The position numbers and the translations under genes are program-made. The notes beneath the pieces are model-generated. The model worked only from the letters and a program-made list of their open reading frames with translations, ran no database searches and was not told the origin of the DNA. Below, in pieces: positions 14,521-17,250 of a DNA stretch of 17,250 nt (positions are counted from its first letter, which is position 1; every line of letters starts with the position of its first letter). This DNA comes from CAZFYZ01 sp964523735 (GTDB lineage Bacteria > Armatimonadota > UBA5829). The DNA lies in assembly GCA_964523735.1 (NCBI GenBank), contig CAZFYZ010000078.1:1-17250 (forward strand). The letters are read 5' to 3'.

Positions 14521-15300
14521 CTACCAGCCTCTGTAGCCGCCGTAGCCGCCGTAGCCACCGCGGTTGCCGTAGCCACTGTTGTAGCCTCCACCATATCCGC
14601 CATATCCGCCAGGGCTGCCGTAGCCGCCGTAGCCACCGTAGCCCCCGCGGTTGCCGTAGCCGCTGTTGTAGCCTCCACCATATCCGCCCATGCCGCCGCC
14701 GTAGCCACCCATGCCGGGGTAGCCACCCATTCCGCCATAGCCGCCCATGCCACCGTAGCCACCCGGGCCGCCATAGCCGCCCATGCCGCCGCCGTAGCTG
14801 GCAAAGTCACGGCCGCCGCCGCCCCCCAGCATTTGAAGCATTTCGCTGGCGCCAGTGTTCTGGAGCGGGATCTTCTCGATCCGCACTTCACGCTCGGTGG
14901 GTGGATCAACAGACTCAGGGATGAACGTGTCTCCGTGATTGATTACGGGAGTAGTGTCCCGTGGTGGCTTCGGGCTGATGATGTAAACCTGGTTGCCGCT
15001 GGAGCCATCCACACGGTACACAAGCCCCGCGCTCTTCGTGAGGCTCTTAAGGGCAGTGTCAAACGCCACATCCTTGAGCGAGAGAGCCGGGATATTGCCC
15101 TGCACGTTCGAGTCAACAGCGAAGTTCTTCCCCGAGTGCCTGAACAGGGCCTCGACGGCATCCCGAACGCTCACGTCCTTCAGTTCCAGGTTTACCGTGC
15201 GCTGAATCTGTGTTGCTCCGGTCGTGTCACCATTCGTTTGAGCGAGGACGGGAACACCGCAGAGCACAAGTACCAGAACAACTACAAGCTGTCTAATCAT
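14521..15300 (-). CDS. Orphan secretin N-terminal (STN-like) domain protein with Gly/Tyr-rich tail
   Basis: The ATG at 15300 (259 residues) is supported by AAGGAGG 8 nt upstream and by the signal peptide it opens (about 3-20, cut near VLA-QT). Residues about 33-109 form an STN/N0-like fold: TVNLELKDVSVRDAVEALFR, then FAVDSNVQG, LSLKDVAFDTALKSLTKSAG and LVYRVDGSSGNQVYIISP. These are the elements seen at the N-terminus of type II/IV secretins. A second subdomain seems to begin (VRIEKIPLQNTGASEMLQML, 139-158), as in N1, but then stops. Instead about 100 residues of Gly, Tyr, Met and Asn repeats run to the end, including two copies of GGGYNSGYGNRGGYGGYG. There is no secretin beta-barrel. It probably sits in the periplasm or at the cell surface; its role is unknown. 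Confidence 0.85.
   Translation of the reverse strand: MIRQLVVVLVLVLCGVPVLAQTNGDTTGATQIQRTVNLELKDVSVRDAVEALFRHSGKNFAVDSNVQGNIPALSLKDVAFDTALKSLTKSAGLVYRVDGSSGNQVYIISPKPPRDTTPVINHGDTFIPESVDPPTEREVRIEKIPLQNTGASEMLQMLGGGGGRDFASYGGGMGGYGGPGGYGGMGGYGGMGGYPGMGGYGGGMGGYGGGYNSGYGNRGGYGGYGGYGSPGGYGGYGGGYNSGYGNRGGYGGYGGYRGW
14532..14690. repeat. Tandem 87-nt duplication in the Gly-rich coding tail
   Basis: A stretch of about 70 nt starting near 14532 recurs at an offset of 87 nt (29 codons) near 14619, with few substitutions, for example GTTGTAGCCTCCACCATATC at 14578 and 14665. It duplicates the GGGYNSGYGNRGGYGGYG block and keeps frame, a sign of recent slippage or unequal exchange. Confidence 0.7.
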
Positions 15301-15575
15301 TACACAAGCCTCCTTGAAGTCGATCGCCAACTGCCAAGAGTGCTTAGCGGAGCATCCAATACCGCCGGACGAGGCCGCTCTTCATCTCTCATGATCTTAG
15401 ACTGCTTCGGGCGCAATATCCTCACGCATTTTGCCCAAGGAATTAGACGGGCAATCTTTGCGCTGGTTCCAATGACTTGTCCGTTTGTCTGCGAGGCAGG
15501 ATTGGAGGGGGATCAGGAGGAGATACTCCCTTCAACAGCGTTCCCGGAGGCTACCGATATGCGCTACCCGCAGAG
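15301..15575. other. Intergenic region upstream of the STN/Gly-rich gene
   Basis: These 275 nt follow the GGDEF stop codon and carry the leader of the STN/Gly-rich gene. Apart from its AAGGAGG ribosome binding site (15315-15309), I see no confident promoter, terminator hairpin or small gene. Confidence 0.4.
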
Positions 15576-16493
15576 TTATGCAGCTTTGCTTCTGTCCTCT
15601 GCAAGTGAATGAGGGGAATGTCTCTCCGGCCCAGTCGGGGCGCACTGGTCCTCAAGACGCTGCAGTGACTGGATGTGGCCGGAGGCGTCTCTGTAAGGCT
15701 CGTGACTTGTGGGGTCGTATACGAGGCACCTGTTGCGTCCTGCATGTTTGGCCGAGTAAAGCGCGGCGTCGGCGTTCACGACCAGGTCTCGGCGGGTTGT
15801 CCCGTGTTGGGGGTACCCTGCGATTCCGCCGCTGACGGTTGCTCCCTTGCCCTTGCCGAAAGCCGTTGCGGTCTCCCTGGCCGTCACCAGTCGGATGCGC
15901 TCTGCCACAGCTGCGGCTTCCTCGACGCTGGCCTCAGGAAGCACCACCATGAACTCCTCGCCGCCGTAGCGGGCCAGGATGTCGATGCTGCGAATACACT
16001 GCCCGCAGAGGTCAGCGAACATCTTGAGGAGCTTGTCTCCCTCGTGGTGGCCGTGGGTGTCGTTGTAGGCCTTGAAGTTGTCGATATCGAACAGAACAAC
16101 CGAGAAACCACGGTCATAGCGGCTCGAACGCTCGACCTCCTCCGCAAGCCTCTCTTGTAGATAGCGGTGGTTGTAGATGCCGGTCAAGCCATCCACATTC
16201 GCGCGAGCCTCTGCCCTGCGGCGGTAGTACACCTCGCGATCGAATAGAATGCCCATCGTTACGAAGAGCCCGATGCATATAAGCTCCCAGGCGAAGAACG
16301 TGAGCTGATGACTCTGGAAAGCATTGACGAGGTTGCCTATCAGTTTCTGGCGGACATCAGCCTGTCCCCAACTGGCAGATTCAGCGCCGAACGCGCATAG
16401 CCCAAGTATATATGAGGCCGCAGCAAAGATCGCTCCGCCCACGTAGAACATTAGGCGGTACTTCAGCGCCAGCCGGCACCGGTTGTCTGACAT
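15576..16493 (-). CDS. Membrane diguanylate cyclase (GGDEF)
   Basis: The ATG at 16493 (305 residues) has AGGAG 5 nt upstream; the frame extends 6 codons to a TTG, less likely. Two transmembrane helices (about 13-35 and 65-84) bracket a short extracytoplasmic loop of about 30 residues. The GGDEF domain spans about 98-262: DGLTGIYNHRYL (101-112), FDIDNFKAYND (135-145), and the active-site GGEEF (177-181). The inhibitory I-site RxxD is present as R168-S-I-D171, five residues ahead of GGEEF, as in PleD. It should make cyclic di-GMP from GTP with product inhibition. The C-terminal tail of about 40 residues is polar and not part of the domain. No EAL or PilZ gene is in the window. The sensory input would have to come through the short loop or the membrane. 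Confidence 0.93.
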   Translation of the reverse strand: MSDNRCRLALKYRLMFYVGGAIFAAASYILGLCAFGAESASWGQADVRQKLIGNLVNAFQSHQLTFFAWELICIGLFVTMGILFDREVYYRRRAEARANVDGLTGIYNHRYLQERLAEEVERSSRYDRGFSVVLFDIDNFKAYNDTHGHHEGDKLLKMFADLCGQCIRSIDILARYGGEEFMVVLPEASVEEAAAVAERIRLVTARETATAFGKGKGATVSGGIAGYPQHGTTRRDLVVNADAALYSAKHAGRNRCLVYDPTSHEPYRDASGHIQSLQRLEDQCAPTGPERHSPHSLAEDRSKAA

Positions 16494-16523
16494 GCCCACT
16501 CCTGGAGTCAAGCACGACTCATT

Positions 16524-16541
16524 GATATTATTGAACGTTCA
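16524..16541 (-). promoter_or_regulatory. AT-rich -10-like region and palindrome upstream of GGDEF
   Basis: On the minus strand TGAACGTTCA (a perfect 10-bp palindrome, 16541-16532) runs straight into AATAATATCAAT, which contains a -10-like TAATAT. The site is 31-48 nt before the GGDEF start. No good -35 is at the expected distance, so this could be an activator-dependent promoter; it is a weak call. Confidence 0.3.
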
Positions 16542-16621
16542 TCGGCTGGGCTGAAGGGCCATTGCTGCCTGAGTCGCACATTTGGAGCGATTCATGTTCG
16601 GCCGGACGCCTGGACCTGCCG

Positions 16622-17250
16622 CTAGTCAAGCACTGTTATCTTGTCAACCGAGCTCTCCAATACCCTCGATCCGTCGCCGCTGACTACCAGTCTTCCACGT
16701 ACGGAGACCAAGTCGCCGTTGTGCGTCTTGCTCAGATAGCCAACTGCGTGGACCCGGATTGGGGAGCCCGCGCCGCTATTGACGGTGAAGTAATACTTGC
16801 CGTCCTCTGTGACTCGTCCCCACACGCGGAACATATACCGTCCCGAGGCCTCTGTCATGATGTCGCTGAACAGGTTCCCCGAGTTCGTCCCCACCAACTG
16901 CAGGGTTGTGTAGCTCCCCGCAGAATTGGCGGCGGTTAACCCCGCGAGATCAGTCGCAACGACGTTGACGACGTGCGATCCCACAGCCGAAGATGCCGGG
17001 ATGCTGCCGGTCCAGGACTCTCCTCCCGCCAGAGTAAGCGCAATGCCATCAGCAGTCACGGACTTGATGCCCAAGTTGTCCGTCGCGCTGACCGTAACGG
17101 TGATCGGGTCGCCCTTGACCGCTATCGCCGGTGAGACGCTGACCGAGCTGATCACAGGCGCCGTCGTATCTCTGACGAACAATCTCTCCATCGACCACGG
17201 AGAGGCGACATACGCGGAACTGGAGCGGGCATATACCGCAAGGTATGAAG
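16622..17250 (-). CDS. Secreted Ig-like/OB-like protein, N-terminus beyond window
   Basis: The frame stays open to the right edge; the Met at 17191 is internal. About 208 residues are visible. After a Tyr/Ser-rich stretch, DTTAPVISSVSVSPA opens a bacterial Ig-like domain (VKGDPITVTVSATDNLGIKS, then GSHVVNVVATDLAG) of about 90 residues. Then comes a C-terminal OB-like module (MFRVWGRVTEDGKYYFTVNS, PIRVHAVGY, GDLVSVRGRLVVSGDG) ending in LESSVDKITVLD. The module has the same order of elements (R.WGRV, a Tyr/Phe strand, IRV, GD.V.V.G) as the second module of the cysteine-rich protein at 8079-8783. Such domain strings occur in large secreted or surface proteins. The upstream part could be catalytic (for example a glycosidase or peptidase), which this window cannot show. 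Confidence 0.8.
   Translation of the reverse strand, partial: SYLAVYARSSSAYVASPWSMERLFVRDTTAPVISSVSVSPAIAVKGDPITVTVSATDNLGIKSVTADGIALTLAGGESWTGSIPASSAVGSHVVNVVATDLAGLTAANSAGSYTTLQLVGTNSGNLFSDIMTEASGRYMFRVWGRVTEDGKYYFTVNSGAGSPIRVHAVGYLSKTHNGDLVSVRGRLVVSGDGSRVLESSVDKITVLD

Noticed and set aside
14521..14800. Possible CRISPR-like direct repeats
   Set aside because: The repeats are coding, in frame and of Gly/Tyr codon units without uniform spacers; no cas genes are present.
14437..15612. A long plus-strand open frame antisense to the STN/Gly-rich gene, rich in Ala/Val repeats
   Set aside because: Its Ala/Val/Thr repeats are the reverse-strand image of GGYGG codons; the minus frame has a ribosome binding site, signal peptide and a recognisable domain.

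Overview
This is a bacterial chromosomal (very likely metagenomic) fragment. It is fairly GC-rich, densely coded and mostly accessory or housekeeping-peripheral in content. Ten N's at 6996-7005 mark a scaffold join. A DUF6785-like membrane protein, a creatininase-family hydrolase, a VIT/VWA secreted protein, an orphan secretin N-domain protein with a Gly/Tyr-rich tail, and two secreted proteins with an OB-like 'GLLVRT.GRV...FYIDDGS...GIRV' module together recall genomes of Armatimonadota and similar deep-branching phyla. That placement is inference from family co-occurrence, because no rRNA or universal marker is present.

Layout, left to right. (1) Positions 1-2190, plus strand: a 5'-truncated polytopic DUF6785/OPT-like membrane protein and, 10 nt downstream, a GNAT acetyltransferase. 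(2) Positions 2191-2409: a convergent intergenic region packed with palindromes. (3) Positions 2410-6332, minus strand: a DUF488 protein overlapping by 4 nt a four-PAS soluble histidine kinase, then an exported M48 metalloprotease; a good sigma70-type promoter lies just upstream of DUF488. (4) Positions 6426-7440, minus strand: a MarC-family membrane protein broken by the N gap, whose stop codon abuts a PIN-domain ribonuclease-like gene. (5) Positions 7524-8783, minus strand: a two-BON-domain protein and a cysteine-rich secreted OB-like protein. (6) Positions 8969-10229, plus strand: a creatininase-family amidohydrolase and a small membrane protein. (7) Positions 10287-17250, minus strand: a VIT/VWA secreted protein, a small zinc-ribbon protein, a C39-like secreted cysteine peptidase with a TPR-like tail, the secretin-N/Gly-rich protein, a membrane GGDEF diguanylate cyclase, and the C-terminal part of a secreted Ig-like/OB-like protein that runs off the right edge.

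Several products are exported or envelope-associated (M48 protease, VIT/VWA, C39-like, STN/Gly-rich, both OB-like proteins). Two are signalling proteins (PAS kinase, diguanylate cyclase) with no adjacent response regulator or effector. Apart from the three close pairs (DUF6785-GNAT, DUF488-kinase, MarC-PIN), genes are spaced widely enough to be independent units. I see no phage, IS transposase, CRISPR array, tRNA or rRNA.

The most distinctive non-coding signal is a family of small structured repeats. Three good copies (2233-2283, 9791-9841, 14342-14398) have outer arms of the TGTAG/CTACA type. Two of them enclose two GC-rich hairpins and so could fold into a Y shape. One copy sits inside a second family of TTCGGGACA/TGTCCCGAA palindromes.
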